From: Gammaproteobacteria bacterium (ex Lamellibrachia satsuma)
GTDB lineage: Bacteria; Pseudomonadota; Gammaproteobacteria; Chromatiales; Chromatiaceae
Direction of reading: 5' to 3'
Assembly (NCBI GenBank): GCA_019623805.1
Contig: CP053680.1
Span: forward strand, 1,178,001-1,242,000
DNA length: 64,000 nt
Positions within the stretch are counted from its first letter, which is position 1. Every line of letters begins with the position of its first letter. Below, in pieces: positions 27,351 to 37,439 of the stretch. Below the pieces are notes generated by a model. It searched no databases and had not been told where the DNA came from. It saw only the letters and a program-made list of their open reading frames with translations. Made by a program: the position numbers and the translations under genes.

Positions 27351-28514
27351 TCAGGGGGTTTCCGTTTCGGGCAGACGCATGCGCAATGCAGTCAGCTTTC
27401 CACTGTCGTCAAAGACATAGACGATGCCGTCCACCACCTGGGGTTTGGCGCGAATACCCTCACTGCCCACACGAATGCGCGCAACCATGCGGCCATCCTC
27501 CTGAGAGAACCAGTGCAGGTAACCGTCGTAATCTCCCACTACCAGATAATTGCCAATAATAGCCGGAGCCGACAACTTTCTTGCGTGAAGTGCCTTCTGT
27601 TGCCACAGGGTCGCACCGTTGCCCGCTTCGAGAGCCCAGATAGCGTCTTCGTCGTCAGTGACATAGAGCTGTCTCCAATCCGCATCCAGACCAGTGTGCA
27701 CCGAGATATCCCGCCTCCATAGCACCACGCCGCTGCTTTCGGAAACCGCTGCAACCTGTCCCTGAAAACTGGCAGCGTAGACGACGCCCTCCACCACCAC
27801 CGGATCTGAGTCGATATCCACTATCCGTTCCAGTTCGGTCCGCCCGTGCGCGGTGGCAACCGTTGCTTCCCAATTGGCAGTACCGCTATCCAGAGAGAGT
27901 CCGGCAAGCTTGCCGTTGGAAAAGCCGATGAACACCTGGTCTTCATTGATGATTGGTGAGCTGTTGCCACGTAGGGTGAGAACAGGTTCCGAATGGTCAA
28001 AGGTCCAACGGTTGGCACCTGTATCAGCCGACAGCCCGGCCGCACGGCCATCGACGGTGCGTACCACCACAACGCCCCGGGATGCAGCAGGAACCGAGAG
28101 TACCTCGCTAGTGACCCGGCGACGCCACTTCTCACTGCCATCCGCTGCGTTCAGCGCCACCAGTTCAGCCTCAGCAGTGCCCAGTAACACCAGACCATTG
28201 CCCGCACCCGGACCACCACTCACCGGCAGCTTGGTCTCCACATCCCACAGTCGTTTGCCACTGAGACGGTCAACCGCCACCACCCGGCCTTTCGGATCTG
28301 CGATAAAGAGATGTTCATCAGCAATTGCAGGGGCAATCGCGAGAAACTTACCGTCGGTTCCGTCCACATTGAGCTGCCATAGCGTTTCAAGTTCCAGCGC
28401 CTCAGTGAAATCCACAAGTTCCGCCGGTGGATCGGCATTATCCTTGGCGGAAAAGAGACTGCTACAGCCAGACAGCAGCGAGAGCAGAAAGAACCCGAAC
28501 CAGACGCGCTTCAT
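27351..28514 (-). CDS. bamB: outer-membrane assembly lipoprotein BamB
   Basis: From the ATG at 28514 the protein has 387 residues, starting MKRVWFGFFLLSLLSGCSSLF, a lipoprotein signal with the lipobox LLSGC. The rest is an eight-bladed PQQ-type propeller with repeated GxLxALxxxxGxxxW blades (VVAVDRLSGKRLWDVET, LVALNAADGSEKWRR). BamB joins BamA in folding outer-membrane proteins. I rejected the start at 28550 because it hides the signal peptide, and a TGAGG ribosome site precedes 28514. It sits 7 bases after yfgM. Confidence 0.96.
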   Translation of the reverse strand: MKRVWFGFFLLSLLSGCSSLFSAKDNADPPAELVDFTEALELETLWQLNVDGTDGKFLAIAPAIADEHLFIADPKGRVVAVDRLSGKRLWDVETKLPVSGGPGAGNGLVLLGTAEAELVALNAADGSEKWRRRVTSEVLSVPAASRGVVVVRTVDGRAAGLSADTGANRWTFDHSEPVLTLRGNSSPIINEDQVFIGFSNGKLAGLSLDSGTANWEATVATAHGRTELERIVDIDSDPVVVEGVVYAASFQGQVAAVSESSGVVLWRRDISVHTGLDADWRQLYVTDDEDAIWALEAGNGATLWQQKALHARKLSAPAIIGNYLVVGDYDGYLHWFSQEDGRMVARIRVGSEGIRAKPQVVDGIVYVFDDSGKLTALRMRLPETETP

Positions 28515-28521
28515 AACGACC

Positions 28522-29148
28522 TCAGGGTGTTTCCACTGCCAGATCGTCAAGTTTCATCTGCACCAGTGCGCTGTTACCCACCCCATTGGCAAGGGCAAGA
28601 CTATAGGCGTCGCGGGCGCTTTTATTATCTTGACGGGCCAGGGCAATGTCACCCCGTAGTGCGGCAAATTCACCTGCATAGGATCCGCTATCGACCTTCG
28701 CCTGGGCGGCAGCGCCATCCAGATCGCCCTCACTCAACAGAACGCGCGCCAGCCGTAACTGCGCGATCTGTTTCAGGCCAGATTCTGAAGCGTTATCTAT
28801 AGCCCATTCCAACTGTGAGCGGGCTGCTGGGGAGTCCCCTGCATCGAGTTTGATGCGCGCCTGTGCCAACGCTGCGAAAACCGCATAGTTCGAGGATTCG
28901 TACTCCAGGCGTAATAGCTCCGCCTGCTTGCTGGCAGAATCGCTGTCGCCACTTTCTACAGCTGTGATCATCTGGTTGAAAGCGACTGAGGCGTCTCCAC
29001 CAACCCGCTCTTTGTATTCCCCCCAGGACTGCCAGCCAAATACGGCACCCAATCCGATCACCACGCCGGCGACTACGGATTTACCGTTCTCCTGCCACCA
29101 TTTTTTTAACGCTTCGACCTGTTCTTCTTCAGTCTGGTAAACGCTCAT
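28522..29148 (-). CDS. yfgM: YfgM-like ancillary SecYEG/periplasmic chaperone-network protein
   Basis: The protein (208 aa) starts with a cytoplasmic tail YQTEEEQVEALKKWWQENG, the family hallmark, then one membrane segment (VVAGVVIGLGAVFGW, about residues 24-40), and a periplasmic TPR-like helical region rich in Ala and Asp. In E. coli YfgM binds SecYEG with PpiD and helps pass secreted proteins to periplasmic chaperones. The position between hisS and bamB is the conserved one and strengthens the call. Confidence 0.93.
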   Translation of the reverse strand: MSVYQTEEEQVEALKKWWQENGKSVVAGVVIGLGAVFGWQSWGEYKERVGGDASVAFNQMITAVESGDSDSASKQAELLRLEYESSNYAVFAALAQARIKLDAGDSPAARSQLEWAIDNASESGLKQIAQLRLARVLLSEGDLDGAAAQAKVDSGSYAGEFAALRGDIALARQDNKSARDAYSLALANGVGNSALVQMKLDDLAVETP

Positions 29149-29228
29149 CCGGTTTCCTTTGTTCAGTCAAAAATAATCACCAACAGGAGGCTATAAACGG
29201 ATAAACCCGATAGCCCACTAGAGTGATT

Positions 29229-30500
29229 TTACGCTGTCAGACCGGCAATAATGCCCGCCAGTTCACTCAATTTCACCTGCTGCTGTTCGCCTTCGCCACG
29301 CAGCGGCTTAATACCCACCTCTCCATTGGCCAGTTCATCGTCCCCAAAGATCAGGGCGTAACGGGCATTGCTCTTGTCCGCCTTCTTGAACTGACTCTTA
29401 AAACCACCGCCACCACAGTTCACAATCAACTTCAGATCCGGCAGTTCATCCCGCAGGCGCTCAGCCAACTGCACACCTTCACGTTGCGCGGTTTCACCCA
29501 TCATCACCAGATAGAGGTCCACCGAGGACAGACGTTTGGCCGTCTCGCTCTCTTCCAGCAGGGCAATCAGGCGTTCCAGGCCCATGGCGAAACCTACCGC
29601 CGGTGTGGGGCGCCCCCCCAGCTGTTTAACCAGCCCATCATAGCGTCCGCCGGCACAAACAGTACCTTGGGCACCGAGCCGTGTGGTGACCCACTCAAAC
29701 ACTGTGCGGGCGTAGTAATCAAGCCCTCGCACCAGACGCGGATTGATGACATAGGCCACCCCCGCAGCATCCAGACCGGCGCAAAGGGTTTCAAAGTGAG
29801 CGCGCGAAGCGTCACCAAGATGGTCCATCAGGGTAGGCGCATCGCTCACCACTGCAGCCATATCCGGGTTCTTGGTATCCAGAATCCGCAGCGGATTGCT
29901 CTCAAGACGACGTCGGCTGTCCGCGTCGAGTTCGTCGATACGACTACGAAAATAGTCTACCAGCAGAACCTTGTAGGCAGTTCGCTCTTCCGCAGTGCCC
30001 AGAGTATTGAGCTGCAGTTCCAGTCCATCCAGGCCCAACTCACGCCAGATGCGATGGGTAATGAGTATCTGTTCCAGATCGACATCGGGTCCTTCGAGAC
30101 CAAAGCTCTCCACCCCGATCTGATGAAACTGCCGATAGCGTCCCTTCTGGGGCCGTTCATGACGAAACATGGGACCACGATACCAGAGGCGTTGCACCTG
30201 GTTGAACAGCAGGCCATGTTCCAGACCGGCACGTACACAGCCAGCAGTGCCCTCCGGACGCAGGGTCAGGCTATCTCCGTTGCGGTCATCGAAGGTATAC
30301 ATCTCCTTCTCGACGATGTCAGTCACCTCGCCGATAGAGCGCTTGAAGAGCTCGGTCAACTCCACGATGGGCATGCGTATCTCGCCGTACCCATAGCGGC
30401 TTAGGACCGAACGCACGGTATCTTCGAGAAACTGCCACAGAGGTGTCTGCTCAGGCAGGATATCTTTCATCCCACGGATTGCCTGGATGTTTTTTGCCAT
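29229..30500 (-). CDS. hisS: histidyl-tRNA synthetase
   Basis: The protein (423 aa) is a class II aminoacyl-tRNA synthetase. [16 protein letters not shown] opens the chain, class II motif 2 is in [23 protein letters not shown], and the histidine-specific [15 protein letters not shown] and [13 protein letters not shown] are present. [13 protein letters not shown] is motif 3. It charges tRNA-His in the cytoplasm. It is 80 bases upstream of yfgM. In many relatives ispG sits immediately before it, but here the next upstream gene is rodZ, 105 bases away. Confidence 0.97.
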   Translation of the reverse strand: MAKNIQAIRGMKDILPEQTPLWQFLEDTVRSVLSRYGYGEIRMPIVELTELFKRSIGEVTDIVEKEMYTFDDRNGDSLTLRPEGTAGCVRAGLEHGLLFNQVQRLWYRGPMFRHERPQKGRYRQFHQIGVESFGLEGPDVDLEQILITHRIWRELGLDGLELQLNTLGTAEERTAYKVLLVDYFRSRIDELDADSRRRLESNPLRILDTKNPDMAAVVSDAPTLMDHLGDASRAHFETLCAGLDAAGVAYVINPRLVRGLDYYARTVFEWVTTRLGAQGTVCAGGRYDGLVKQLGGRPTPAVGFAMGLERLIALLEESETAKRLSSVDLYLVMMGETAQREGVQLAERLRDELPDLKLIVNCGGGGFKSQFKKADKSNARYALIFGDDELANGEVGIKPLRGEGEQQQVKLSELAGIIAGLTA

Positions 30501-30605
30501 CGGCTGGAACTACTGGTAATCGTTTAAGTGGAACGGTTAAAACCGCGTAGACTAACACGGATGAAGCAGACTGGCACACTGCAGGGGGAAATCACATAAC
30601 CCAAA

Positions 30606-31634
30606 CTACAAATTTGACGGATCGAAACTGAAGCGGGCCACATTCGCCCGGGCATGGCGTTTAAGGTCATATGCGACCCCATCAACGGTTATGCTTACAC
30701 CCGATGCATTGCCCAGCACTACCGTATAGGGGGCGGGGCCTTTATCAAGCAAACGCGTGGTACCCGCAGCAATCTCACCAAAAATTCGCGCCTTGCCGTT
30801 GGCATCACGCACTTCTGCCCAACACCGCTCAGAAAACTCGAACACAACCCTTGGGGCGGCAGGTGCTGGTGCCGGGGTTTCCACTGGCGCTGGAGGCGGT
30901 TCGTCAACGCTCGCAACAGCATCCGCTTCACTCTCCTCCAACTGAGTAGCCATGGATTCCTGCGCCGTCTCCTGGTCCGCGACCACCACGTCCTCTGCCT
31001 CGACCACTTCAGTCTCACTCGGCGTCTCCCCTTCCAAAGGATCTGCAACAACCGCTTGAGATTCAACTGGCGCCTCGTCTTCCTGCGCAGGGGGTGGGCT
31101 AAGCGTTAACACGCCAGCATCGTTTTGCGTTTCCGGCAATGGCTCGATGACAGGGGCCACCTCTACAGGTGTATCAACAGGATCCCCACCCAACCTCAGA
31201 TCAAGCTGGCCCTGCCACCAAATACCCAGCAGCACCAACAGAGAGATCACAATAAGCCAAGTCATCATGCGCACGGCACCATGACTGCTGCGCACCTCTT
31301 TCCCCACTGTCGTCACCTTCACGTTGGGAAAACCATGACTCTGCTGAGCGGGTGATAGTGCCTGAAAAGCTGCCAGTATCTCCCCCTCGGGCAGTTGCAG
31401 TAAACGTGCATAGTTGCGCAAGTATCCCTGTACAAAAACCGCACCGGGCAGGACATCGAAATCATCCCATTCCAACGACTCGATCATTGTCTCACTGAGG
31501 TGGAGCTGGGCGGCAACTTTCGCCTGATCCAGGCCGAGGGACTGACGCGCTTTACGCAGACGCGCCCCGGGGCTCTCAATGGGTTCTACCGCCGCTTCCG
31601 ACTCACTTTCACTATTATTGGTAAGCACACTCAT
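30606..31634 (-). CDS. rodZ: cytoskeletal membrane protein RodZ
   Basis: The protein (342 aa) has the RodZ order. An Xre-type helix-turn-helix domain (residues 23-85; LRKARQSLGLDQAKVAAQL) binds MreB. A single membrane segment follows (123-140), then a long Pro/Glu/Val-rich linker in the periplasm (about 150-265). A C-terminal DUF4115 beta domain is last (CWAEVRDANGKARIFGEI). It links MreB filaments to the wall-elongation machine and sets rod shape. It lies 7 bases after pilW and is probably cotranscribed with rlmN and pilW. Confidence 0.94.
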   Translation of the reverse strand: MSVLTNNSESESEAAVEPIESPGARLRKARQSLGLDQAKVAAQLHLSETMIESLEWDDFDVLPGAVFVQGYLRNYARLLQLPEGEILAAFQALSPAQQSHGFPNVKVTTVGKEVRSSHGAVRMMTWLIVISLLVLLGIWWQGQLDLRLGGDPVDTPVEVAPVIEPLPETQNDAGVLTLSPPPAQEDEAPVESQAVVADPLEGETPSETEVVEAEDVVVADQETAQESMATQLEESEADAVASVDEPPPAPVETPAPAPAAPRVVFEFSERCWAEVRDANGKARIFGEIAAGTTRLLDKGPAPYTVVLGNASGVSITVDGVAYDLKRHARANVARFSFDPSNL

Positions 31635-31641
31635 TATCGTT

Positions 31642-32430
31642 TTATCGTTCTATTTTATTGAGGAGCTGAACCTCAGGGGCGTCCGGAAACCTGTCCCTGA
31701 GCAGCTTTTTATATGCAGCGGCCTGCTCCCGGCCACCCAATGCATGCTCGATCCGCACCCCTAGCCACAATGATCCTGCAGTTGGCTGAGCCGCTGAATT
31801 GTAACGTTCTAGATAACCACGCGCCGGCAGATAGCTCCCCAGCTCCAGGCTGGTTTCCGCCATTTGGTAGAGTGCCAGCGGATAGTCTTTTTTGCTGGAG
31901 AGCGCCCGCCGGTAATAGGATTCTGCCAGGGTCTTATCGTCAGCCCGTTCGGCACAGAGTCCTGCATTTGTCAGTGCAACCCATGGAGTGGGATAGAGCG
32001 GATTACTCACCGCACGTTCAAACTCATCCTTCGCTTCTTGATAGCGTTTCTGTTTGCAAAAGAAGCTGCCGCGGGCATTATGGATATAAGGGTTTTTCGG
32101 CTGCAGTTTTACAGCCTCAGCGTAGTGCGTTTCAGCCAATTGCGTCTCGCCCAAACGTTCGTAAAAAATGGCGATTACATTGTGGATCTCGGCATTATCC
32201 GGATCAACAGCAAGCCCCTTCTTCAGCTTCTTCAGAGCAATCGCCGGTTGGCCATCCTGCATATAAGCAATGCCCATTTGTAAATATATATCGGCCGGGC
32301 TCTCTTGCGTGCTCCTTCCCAGATCTCCAATATTATCCTGTTCCTGCCGGGTCTCCTGACCGGCGCAGGCACTCATCAACAACACGACTGACAACACGCT
32401 AAAAAGAGGCAGCACACTTAGGCCTTTCAT
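31642..32430 (-). CDS. pilW: type IV pilus biogenesis/stability lipoprotein PilW (PilF)
   Basis: The protein (262 aa) has a lipoprotein signal ending [10 protein letters not shown] (Cys22) and then tandem TPR units ([61 protein letters not shown]). In Pseudomonas and Neisseria this outer-membrane lipoprotein is needed for PilQ secretin multimer formation or pilus stability. Its start overlaps the stop of rlmN by 4 bases, indicating translational coupling, and the order rlmN-pilW-rodZ is conserved in gammaproteobacteria. Confidence 0.93.
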   Translation of the reverse strand: MKGLSVLPLFSVLSVVLLMSACAGQETRQEQDNIGDLGRSTQESPADIYLQMGIAYMQDGQPAIALKKLKKGLAVDPDNAEIHNVIAIFYERLGETQLAETHYAEAVKLQPKNPYIHNARGSFFCKQKRYQEAKDEFERAVSNPLYPTPWVALTNAGLCAERADDKTLAESYYRRALSSKKDYPLALYQMAETSLELGSYLPARGYLERYNSAAQPTAGSLWLGVRIEHALGGREQAAAYKKLLRDRFPDAPEVQLLNKIER

Positions 32431-33521
32431 GAGGGATTCACCTGCAAAGGCTGTGATTGCCTGGATTTGAGATCTCGGCGACTACGATCCCGCACCTTAC
32501 CCACCAATTGGCCGCAGGCGGCATCGATGTCGTCACCACGGGTCTTGCGGGTCATTGCGATAATACCCGAGCGTTTCAGCCGTTGGCGAAAGGCTTCAAC
32601 ACGTTCCGGCGGTGAGGTTTTATAGTCGCTGCCGGGGAACGGGTTGAACGGGATCAGGTTGACCTTGGAGGGTGTCCCCTCAAGCAGGCGAATCAACGCC
32701 TTGGCGTGTTTGATGCTGTCATTGATCCCATCAAGCATCACATATTCCCAGGTTACCTTGCGCCGCTTATCACCTTCTATGAAGTCACGGCAGGCGGGAA
32801 TCAGTTCTTCAAGGGGATATTTCCGGTTGATCGGCACCAATTCATCACGTAGCGCATTATCCGGCGCGTGCAGGGAGACGGCGAGGCTGACATCGCTCAC
32901 CTCCTTCAGCTCCCGAAGAGCAGGCACGATCCCGGAGGTACTGATGGTCACGCGGTATTTGGAGAGCATGTAAGCCAGATCGTCCTGCATGATGTCCATC
33001 GCGGTCACCACAGGATCGAAGTTGGCCAGTGGCTCGCCCATGCCCATCATCACCACGTTGGTGGGGGAGTGACCCAGCTCCCTGGCCGCCACCCAGACCT
33101 GACCGATGATCTCCGCCACACTCAGGTTGCGGTTGAACCCCTGCTGGGCGGTGGAGCAGAAGGAGCAGTCCAGAGCACAACCTACCTGCGAGGAGACACA
33201 GATGGTACTGCGCCCATCATCCGGGATATAAACGGTCTCGATACGCTGGCCATCCTCAAGCTCCAGTACCCACTTGCGGGTGCCGTCCAAGGACGGCTGT
33301 TCGAAAACCAGTTCGGGCAGACGCACCTCGGCCACGGCTTCCAGTTTTTCTCTCAGCCGCTTGGAGATATCGGTCATAGCCGTAAAATCAACCACACCGT
33401 GTTTGTGAATCCACTTGAACACATTGCGGCCATGAAAGGCCTTTGAGCCCAGGTCGACAAAAAAAGCCTCCATCGACTTAAGGTCGAGCTCCAACAGATT
33501 GGTTTTTTGCGCCGCTTCCAA
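32427..33521 (-). CDS. rlmN: dual-specificity RNA methyltransferase RlmN
   Basis: RlmN is a radical-SAM enzyme that methylates C2 of A2503 in 23S rRNA and A37 in some tRNAs. The radical-SAM cysteines are in [19 protein letters not shown] (CxxxCxxC), and [10 protein letters not shown] and [18 protein letters not shown] are family motifs. I chose the TTG at 33521 (364 aa): it has a GGAAAG ribosome site and gives the usual length, so that the chain starts just before the conserved TNLLELD segment. The frame is open to another TTG at 33650, which would add 43 residues without family support. The start is therefore moderately uncertain. Confidence 0.94.
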   Translation of the reverse strand: MEAAQKTNLLELDLKSMEAFFVDLGSKAFHGRNVFKWIHKHGVVDFTAMTDISKRLREKLEAVAEVRLPELVFEQPSLDGTRKWVLELEDGQRIETVYIPDDGRSTICVSSQVGCALDCSFCSTAQQGFNRNLSVAEIIGQVWVAARELGHSPTNVVMMGMGEPLANFDPVVTAMDIMQDDLAYMLSKYRVTISTSGIVPALRELKEVSDVSLAVSLHAPDNALRDELVPINRKYPLEELIPACRDFIEGDKRRKVTWEYVMLDGINDSIKHAKALIRLLEGTPSKVNLIPFNPFPGSDYKTSPPERVEAFRQRLKRSGIIAMTRKTRGDDIDAACGQLVGKVRDRSRRDLKSRQSQPLQVNPS

Positions 33522-33664
33522 ATGTCTTTCCGTAGCTGAATATTTGTGAAAAATTCGGGAGTTATCAACGGTCGAGTTTAACCGGAGCCGGTGAATCAGG
33601 CAATTTGTTCCATCCACCCGTGCAGACAAAGTGTGATGTACCGACGGCAAATACGAAAAAAACG

Positions 33665-34354
33665 TTAAATGACCGACACGATCACAGCAGCACCCAACCC
33701 CACCGTGAGAAAACCCACAACCCCTTTCAGGCCGTTATGCGCCCATGTGAGGGAACGGGATGAGAGACGCAAGGGCAGACCGATCACCAGCGCCAAAAGC
33801 CCCATGCCGGCTATTGAACCGAAACCAAAAACCAGGATATAGAGCAGACCTTCAAGAGGAGAGACCACTGTCTCCAGCGCCAGCAGGATCAGCGCGGCGG
33901 AACCCGCCATGCCATGCATCATGCCGACAAAGAGTGCACGCAGGGGAAACCGCTCGGAGTGTTTGTGCAAATGAGGATCAGCATCATGCGCGCCGTCTCC
34001 CTGATGGGAGTGAGCATGAAAATGGGTCAGTTCTCCATGATTATGGGCGTGAAAGTGCATGCGCTCATTGATCAGGCGACGCAAAACATCAACGCCCAGT
34101 AGAATCAGCATCACACCCACCGCCAATTCCAGGGTGCGAGCCAGAGACTCCGGCATGATCAGATCGAAAACCAGCACTACTCCAGCAAAGAGAAACAGCG
34201 TCAAGGCGTGCCCCAGTCCCCAGACAACACCCTGCTTGGCTGTCTGTGCGAGTGTGCGGTTTTGAGTTGCCAGTGAAGCGACTGCAGCAACATGATCCGC
34301 TTCCATCGCATGCTGCAGGCCTATCAGAAACCCCAGTAATAGAACTCCCAGCAC
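33665..34354 (-). CDS. nickel/cobalt transporter-like membrane protein with a His-rich loop
   Basis: This 229-residue protein (GTG start) has about six membrane helices. [14 protein letters not shown] near the N-terminus matches the HX4DH motif of NiCoT/UreH-type nickel-cobalt transporters. A second signature lies in [16 protein letters not shown]. The central loop (residues 97-132) is extremely His-rich ([20 protein letters not shown]), as expected for binding Ni2+, Co2+ or Zn2+ ions before transport. No urease or hydrogenase gene is present in the window. Other HupE/UreJ-like metal permeases are possible. Confidence 0.78.
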   Translation of the reverse strand: MLGVLLLGFLIGLQHAMEADHVAAVASLATQNRTLAQTAKQGVVWGLGHALTLFLFAGVVLVFDLIMPESLARTLELAVGVMLILLGVDVLRRLINERMHFHAHNHGELTHFHAHSHQGDGAHDADPHLHKHSERFPLRALFVGMMHGMAGSAALILLALETVVSPLEGLLYILVFGFGSIAGMGLLALVIGLPLRLSSRSLTWAHNGLKGVVGFLTVGLGAAVIVSVI

Positions 34355-34512
34355 CTAACCGTCTCCCCTGCCTGCACAAAATCGACAATGCAACGACAGC
34401 AACCCCGTGCAGATCTCAACTGTTGCGGCGTTGGCTATCCTTCGCTCCTCTTTGGTATCTCAAGGTTCAAGGTTCGTGCTGATGTTGCGTGGCTTCTTTG
34501 CATGTGGCGAAC

Positions 34513-34570
34513 GTAGGGTGCGCTGTGCGCACCAGAATGAGCAATCAAGGTGCGCACGGCGCACCCTACA
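34513..34570. repeat. interspersed palindromic repeat (GGTGCGC type), copy 2
   Basis: GTAGGGTGCGCTGTGCGCAC on the left is matched by GTGCGCACGGCGCACCCTAC on the right, with a loop of about 18 bases. It shares its arms with copy 1 at 25807-25883; only the loops differ. It lies between lexA and the NiCoT-like gene. Confidence 0.75.
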
Positions 34571-34604
34571 ACCAGCCAAAGATAGTATATACGATACGAT
34601 GCTT

Positions 34605-35246
34605 TTAGTTGCGGCTGAAACGGTTCGAAATCTCCAGTCCCTGGCGTAGAACACCGACACCCAATCCTTCTATCGCTAAATGCTGTTCCCGTAAATCAAC
34701 CCTGATTGGTTCAAAATCGGGATTCTCGGGCAGCAGAACCACCAGATGCCGACGCTGGGCATCACGATGAAACCGCTTTACTGTCACCTCATCATCCAGA
34801 CGCGCCACCACGATCTGGCCGTTGCGCGCCTCGGAAGTTCGATGTACTGCGAGCAGATCACCATCCATAATGCCCACATCCCGCATACTCGTACCCGACA
34901 CCCTCAGCAAATAGTCTGCCGGTGGATGAAAAAGCGCCGGAGAGAAAGGGTAGCGCTCTTCAATATGCTCTTCTGCAAGAATCGGACTGCCTGCCGCGAC
35001 CCGGCCAACCACGGGCATGCCTTCGTCCTGCTCCTCCGGCAGCAATAACCGAATCCCGCGTGAGCGGCCCTTCAGCAGTTCAATGGCCCCCTTTTTCGCA
35101 AGTGCCCGCAGATGCTCTTCAGCCGCATTCACAGAGCGGAAACCCAGAGCCTCCGCAATCTCCGCACGGGTTGGTGGAAAACCTGTCACCTCCAGGTGAG
35201 AGCGAACCAACTCAAGAACCTCTGTCTGTCTAGGCGTCAACTTCAT
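34605..35246 (-). CDS. lexA: SOS repressor LexA
   Basis: The protein (213 aa) has the LexA winged-helix DNA-binding domain ([19 protein letters not shown], then [25 protein letters not shown]). The self-cleavage site Ala-Gly is in [14 protein letters not shown]. The protease dyad is Ser in [12 protein letters not shown] and Lys in DDEVTVKRF. It represses DNA-repair genes until RecA filaments trigger its cleavage. A consensus SOS box lies 26 bases upstream of the start, so the gene is autoregulated. Confidence 0.97.
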   Translation of the reverse strand: MKLTPRQTEVLELVRSHLEVTGFPPTRAEIAEALGFRSVNAAEEHLRALAKKGAIELLKGRSRGIRLLLPEEQDEGMPVVGRVAAGSPILAEEHIEERYPFSPALFHPPADYLLRVSGTSMRDVGIMDGDLLAVHRTSEARNGQIVVARLDDEVTVKRFHRDAQRRHLVVLLPENPDFEPIRVDLREQHLAIEGLGVGVLRQGLEISNRFSRN

Positions 35247-35271
35247 CGGGCTTGACCTGTGGTTATTTTCA

Positions 35272-35291
35272 TACTGTTATTATATACAGTA
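35272..35291. promoter_or_regulatory. SOS box (LexA operator)
   Basis: TACTGTTATTATATACAGTA matches the E. coli-type LexA consensus CTGT-N8-ACAG, with the TA-rich core and flanking T and A also conserved. It lies just upstream of lexA and about 70 bases before the divergent mltF gene, so it could in principle touch both promoters. Confidence 0.92.
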
Positions 35292-35364
35292 TCAATTGTG
35301 GCGCAAGAGAAGGATAGTCTGGACAGGGATTTTGAGAATTATAACCACCTGAGCTTTTTCAAAC

Positions 35365-36837
35365 ATGGAATCTCCCACTCAAACAGAACCAGACCAACGC
35401 AACCATAAACCTGTCGACATAAAACAGCTGGTCAGTCTGTTGCTGCTCTTCTGCCTCCCTCTTGGTCTCTTTGCGGCGGATGGCACTTCCATACTCGAAA
35501 CCGTCACCCGGCAATTCTCCGGTGACCTTGATGAGATGCGCACGCGTACCGCTATCCGTGTACTGGTCAGTCACAACCGCACCGGTTTTTTTCTCCACAA
35601 CGGTAACAGCAAAGGGTTTGAAGCCGAATTGCTGGAGAAATATAAAGAACACCTCAACAAAGACAGTAAGCGAAACCAGATCAATACCGCCCTGGTATTT
35701 ATCCCCGTTCCTTTCGATCAGTTGCTGCCTGCTCTACTCTCAGGCAAAGGGGACATCGCCGCAGCCGGGCTGACTATTACGCCGGGTCGGGAAAAAATGG
35801 TCGCATTTAGCAAACCCTATCTGCCCGACGTGCAGGAGATCATCGTGGCCGCAAAATCCGCTGCGCCCATAACGTCCCACAATGACCTGGCGGGAAAGAC
35901 CCTGCATGTACTGAAAGGCAGCAGCTATGCATCACATCTGAAACAGATCAATCACCGATTCAGCAAAGAGAATCGGCTGCCGATCAAAATCATCGAAGTA
36001 AGTGAATATCTGCAGACCGAAGATCTGCTTGAAATGGTCAACGCCGGGGTCGTCGACTACACGGTCGCCGACGACCACATCGCCAGGATCTGGTCACAGG
36101 TGCTGAAAAATATTCAGCTATATCCAGGACACCCTATCCATTCCGGGAGCCAGCTTGCCTGGGCGGTGAGAAAGAACAACCCCAAACTACTGCAGAGCCT
36201 GGATGGCTATATCGGGAAGATCAAAAAGGGCAGTCTGCTCGGTAACATGATGTTCAAGCGTTACTATGAAAAGACCCGATGGATCAAAAACCCCCTGGAA
36301 CCCAATGAACATGACCGTCTGAATCAAGTCAGTAGCCTCTTTAAAAAATATGCCGAACAGTATGATTTCGACTGGCTGGTCGTTGCCGCTCAGGCTTACC
36401 AGGAATCCGGACTCGATCAGCGCCAGCGTAATCCCTCCGGGGCTATCGGCATCATGCAGATACGCAAGGCAACAGCCACCGACAAACATGTCGCCATTTC
36501 AGACATCGAGAAGCTGGAGAACAATATTCACGCCGGTATTAAATACTTGGCCTGGCTACGCAAACACTACTTCAGCGATCCCTCCATCTCACCGCAGGAC
36601 AGCGTTTTTTTCAGCCTCGCCGCCTACAATGCCGGCCCGGCAAAAGTACGCAAAATGCGCGCAAAAGCCGAAAAAATGGGGCTGGACAGGAACCGTTGGT
36701 TCCTCAATGTTGAGCACGCGGCGCTCAGGATTGTCGGACAGGAAACCGTGCGCTATACACGTAACATCGTCAAATACTATACGGCATATCGATTGGCATT
36801 CGACCTGCACGAGGCAACCAAAAAGGCAAAGAAGTAG
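35365..36837 (+). CDS. mltF: membrane-bound lytic murein transglycosylase MltF-like
   Basis: The protein (490 aa) has a membrane or signal segment (VSLLLLFCLPLGLFAAD, residues 24-40). A periplasmic solute-binding-like domain (about 65-305; GFEAELLEKY, FSKPYLPD) is followed by a C-terminal SLT lysozyme-like domain. The SLT catalytic Glu is in AQAYQESGLDQ; the domain continues with PSGAIGIMQI and AAYNAGPAKVRKMR. MltF cleaves peptidoglycan to form 1,6-anhydro-muramic ends, and its N-terminal domain senses muropeptides. Its N-terminal cytoplasmic tail is longer than in E. coli. It is transcribed away from lexA. Confidence 0.9.
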   Translation: MESPTQTEPDQRNHKPVDIKQLVSLLLLFCLPLGLFAADGTSILETVTRQFSGDLDEMRTRTAIRVLVSHNRTGFFLHNGNSKGFEAELLEKYKEHLNKDSKRNQINTALVFIPVPFDQLLPALLSGKGDIAAAGLTITPGREKMVAFSKPYLPDVQEIIVAAKSAAPITSHNDLAGKTLHVLKGSSYASHLKQINHRFSKENRLPIKIIEVSEYLQTEDLLEMVNAGVVDYTVADDHIARIWSQVLKNIQLYPGHPIHSGSQLAWAVRKNNPKLLQSLDGYIGKIKKGSLLGNMMFKRYYEKTRWIKNPLEPNEHDRLNQVSSLFKKYAEQYDFDWLVVAAQAYQESGLDQRQRNPSGAIGIMQIRKATATDKHVAISDIEKLENNIHAGIKYLAWLRKHYFSDPSISPQDSVFFSLAAYNAGPAKVRKMRAKAEKMGLDRNRWFLNVEHAALRIVGQETVRYTRNIVKYYTAYRLAFDLHEATKKAKK

Positions 36838-36860
36838 TAGAGGAGCGCTCTGTCAGAGCA

Positions 36861-37298
36861 TCAGGTTTCCAACCAGAAGGTCACTGGACCCTCGTTGGTC
36901 AACTCCACCTGCATGTCAGCACCAAAGCGACCATTCGCCACATCCCCGTGAGTCTCCCGTGCACGATCGAGCAGGTAGAGAAAAAGGGCTTCCCCCATTG
37001 CAGGGGGTGCCGCACTGGAAAATCCGGGTCGCTTTCCTTTGTGCGTATCCGCCGCAAGGGTGAACTGAGGCACCAGCAAGAGACCGCCGCCTAAATCACG
37101 CAACCCCAGATTCATGCGTCCGTTTTCATCAGGGAATACCCGGTAACCGAGCAGACGCTCCAACAGCCTGTCGGCCTTGGCCTCGTTATCGTCCCTCTGC
37201 ACTCCGACCAACACCAGCAGTCCATGGCCGATCTCTCCGATCACCTCCTGCTCTACCCTCACGCTGCCATTTGACACTCGCTGCAGCAGTCCAATCAT
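36861..37298 (-). CDS. dtd: D-aminoacyl-tRNA deacylase
   Basis: Dtd removes D-amino acids (and glycine from tRNA-Ala) mistakenly attached to tRNA. The 145-residue length is standard. MIGLLQRVSNGSVRVE opens the chain, VPQFTLAADTHKGKRPGF carries the catalytic segment (commonly SQFTL; Pro replaces Ser here), and NEGPVTFWLET is the C-terminal GPVTF motif that carries the cross-subunit Gly-Pro. It is convergent with mltF, 23 bases apart. Confidence 0.95.
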   Translation of the reverse strand: MIGLLQRVSNGSVRVEQEVIGEIGHGLLVLVGVQRDDNEAKADRLLERLLGYRVFPDENGRMNLGLRDLGGGLLLVPQFTLAADTHKGKRPGFSSAAPPAMGEALFLYLLDRARETHGDVANGRFGADMQVELTNEGPVTFWLET

Positions 37299-37439
37299 TT
37301 CTGTCTCCGGGTAAAGCTGTGGGTTTCGCAGCTTTCGTTTTTAGAATAGATACATGCCATGAAATCGAGAGTTTACCCTGACAACTCCCAGGGAAACACC
37401 GCGCATTTCACCTGCAACAGTCACAATGTTCAGAAAATT

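Noticed and set aside
29223..30404. 393-residue frame on the plus strand opposite hisS
   Set aside because: It is antisense to the entire hisS gene and has no protein motif; it exists because hisS codon use leaves few stops on the other strand.
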